Assembly (NCBI GenBank): GCA_964036045.1
Contig: OZ038385.1
Span: 59,429,919-59,493,918 of the forward strand
Source: Eutreptiella sp. 'Long Island Sound 2002'
Taxonomy: Eukaryota; Euglenozoa; Euglenophyceae; Eutreptiales; Eutreptiaceae
DNA length: 64,000 bases
Direction of reading: 5' to 3'
Within the stretch, counting starts at the first letter, position 1; each line of letters starts with the position of its first letter. The translations under genes and the position numbers were made by a program. Below, in pieces: positions 63,427-64,000 of this stretch. Under the pieces are notes generated by a model. That model made no database searches, was not told where the DNA came from, and saw nothing but the letters and a program-made list of their open reading frames with translations.

Positions 63427-64000
63427 TTGTTTTTCTCGGCCTCCCGCTGCTTGGCTCGCGCCTCGTTTGTGTCCTCCGCTTGGCCGTTGGCTGCTCTTTG
63501 GTGGTTGCTCCCCCGCCCCGCCCCGCTTTGTGTCTCGGGTTTTCGTCGCTCCTGCTTGTGGCCTTGGTGTGTTTTTTTTTTTTTTTTTTTTTCTTCTTTC
63601 TCCGTGCGCCCCCGTTGTCTCCGGCTTTCTCTGGTTTCCGGCCCCGGGTGCCCTGGGCCTCGGCGCTTGCGTTGTTTGTTTTGTTGGCCTTCCGCTTCTC
63701 GGCTCTCCGTGCGCCTGTCCCTCTTTCGTGCTTTCCCCTTGGCTGTTGGCTGCTCCCGCGTGGTTGCTGCCCCCCCCCCCCCCTTTGTGTCCCGCGGTTT
63801 TCGTTCCTGCCGCTCGGTGCTGTGTGCCGTGTTGTGCTGTGCGTCCCCCGGTGCGGTGCGGTGCTGCGCCGCGCTGCTGCGCGTTGTGTCGCCCGGTGTT
63901 GTGCTGGCGTGTGCTGTGTTGCGCTCGTTTGGTGCCGCTGCTTGTTGCGCCGTGCCCTCTGGCGCTGCCCGTCGCTCTGGGGCCCTGTGCTCTGCGGCGC

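Larger units (their letters stand above)
60100..64000. repeat. A-depleted repetitive block on the + strand
   Basis: The + strand has very few A residues from about 60.1 kb to the window end, and from 63330 to 64000 none at all. Poly-T runs (about 60486, 60577, 60786 and 63572) and TG/GGT-rich repeats dominate. Because stop codons require A on this strand, frames are open by default; the 3-kb open frame here is not treated as a gene. Confidence 0.9.

Overview
This is a nuclear window from a eukaryote, most likely a flagellated protist or unicellular alga. The only confident host gene is split by canonical GT-AG spliceosomal introns (several donors read GTATGT) and encodes a tubulin tyrosine ligase-like (TTLL) enzyme, which implies axonemal or cytoskeletal tubulin modification. 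Nothing looks prokaryotic. The lineage cannot be fixed from the sequence. The DNA is generally GC-rich, unusually full of homopolymeric C/G tracts, and has long introns and a heavy transposon load.

Layout. 0.8-3.9 kb: three decayed copies of a DDE-transposase-like C-terminus plus short tandem repeats. 4.7-19.4 kb (+): the TTLL gene, rebuilt here as 12 phase-consistent coding exons (about 975 aa), with introns up to 3.8 kb packed with poly-C, microsatellites and degenerate CCCTAA-like DNA. 20.7-21.9 kb: a palindromic low-complexity block, then an A/T-homopolymer repeat family that recurs at 30.7 kb. 22.0-24.5 kb (-): a frameshifted LINE relic (RT, RNase H, zinc-knuckle tail) abutting a 160-bp palindrome. 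24.7-30.5 kb (+): a tyrosine-recombinase retroelement (DIRS-like) in which the recombinase lies upstream of the RT/RNase H, bounded by nested direct and inverted repeats. 36.7-47.4 kb (+): a pogo/Tigger-like DDE transposase gene split by an 8.7-kb GC-rich insertion flanked by a 311-bp direct duplication of the target. 49.6-59.7 kb (+): a large LINE with a tandem-repeat leader, a CCCH-finger ORF1, an APE endonuclease and an RT cut off just after its YIDD box. It is itself interrupted by a 1.7-kb terminal-inverted-repeat element whose removal restores the reading frame. 60.1-64.0 kb: repetitive DNA almost devoid of A on the + strand, including a 190-bp tandem array and a final 671-base stretch with no A at all.

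Taken together, one host gene sits beside a nest of mobile elements of at least four classes. Cross-cutting signals are strong strand-specific base depletion (T-poor on the sense strand of the LINE leader and ORFs, A-poor in 60-64 kb) and a run of isolated in-frame stops in retroelement ORFs that are TAG or TGA and never TAA. Many long open frames in the T-poor and A-poor regions exist only because stop codons cannot form there, so they are not reported as genes.
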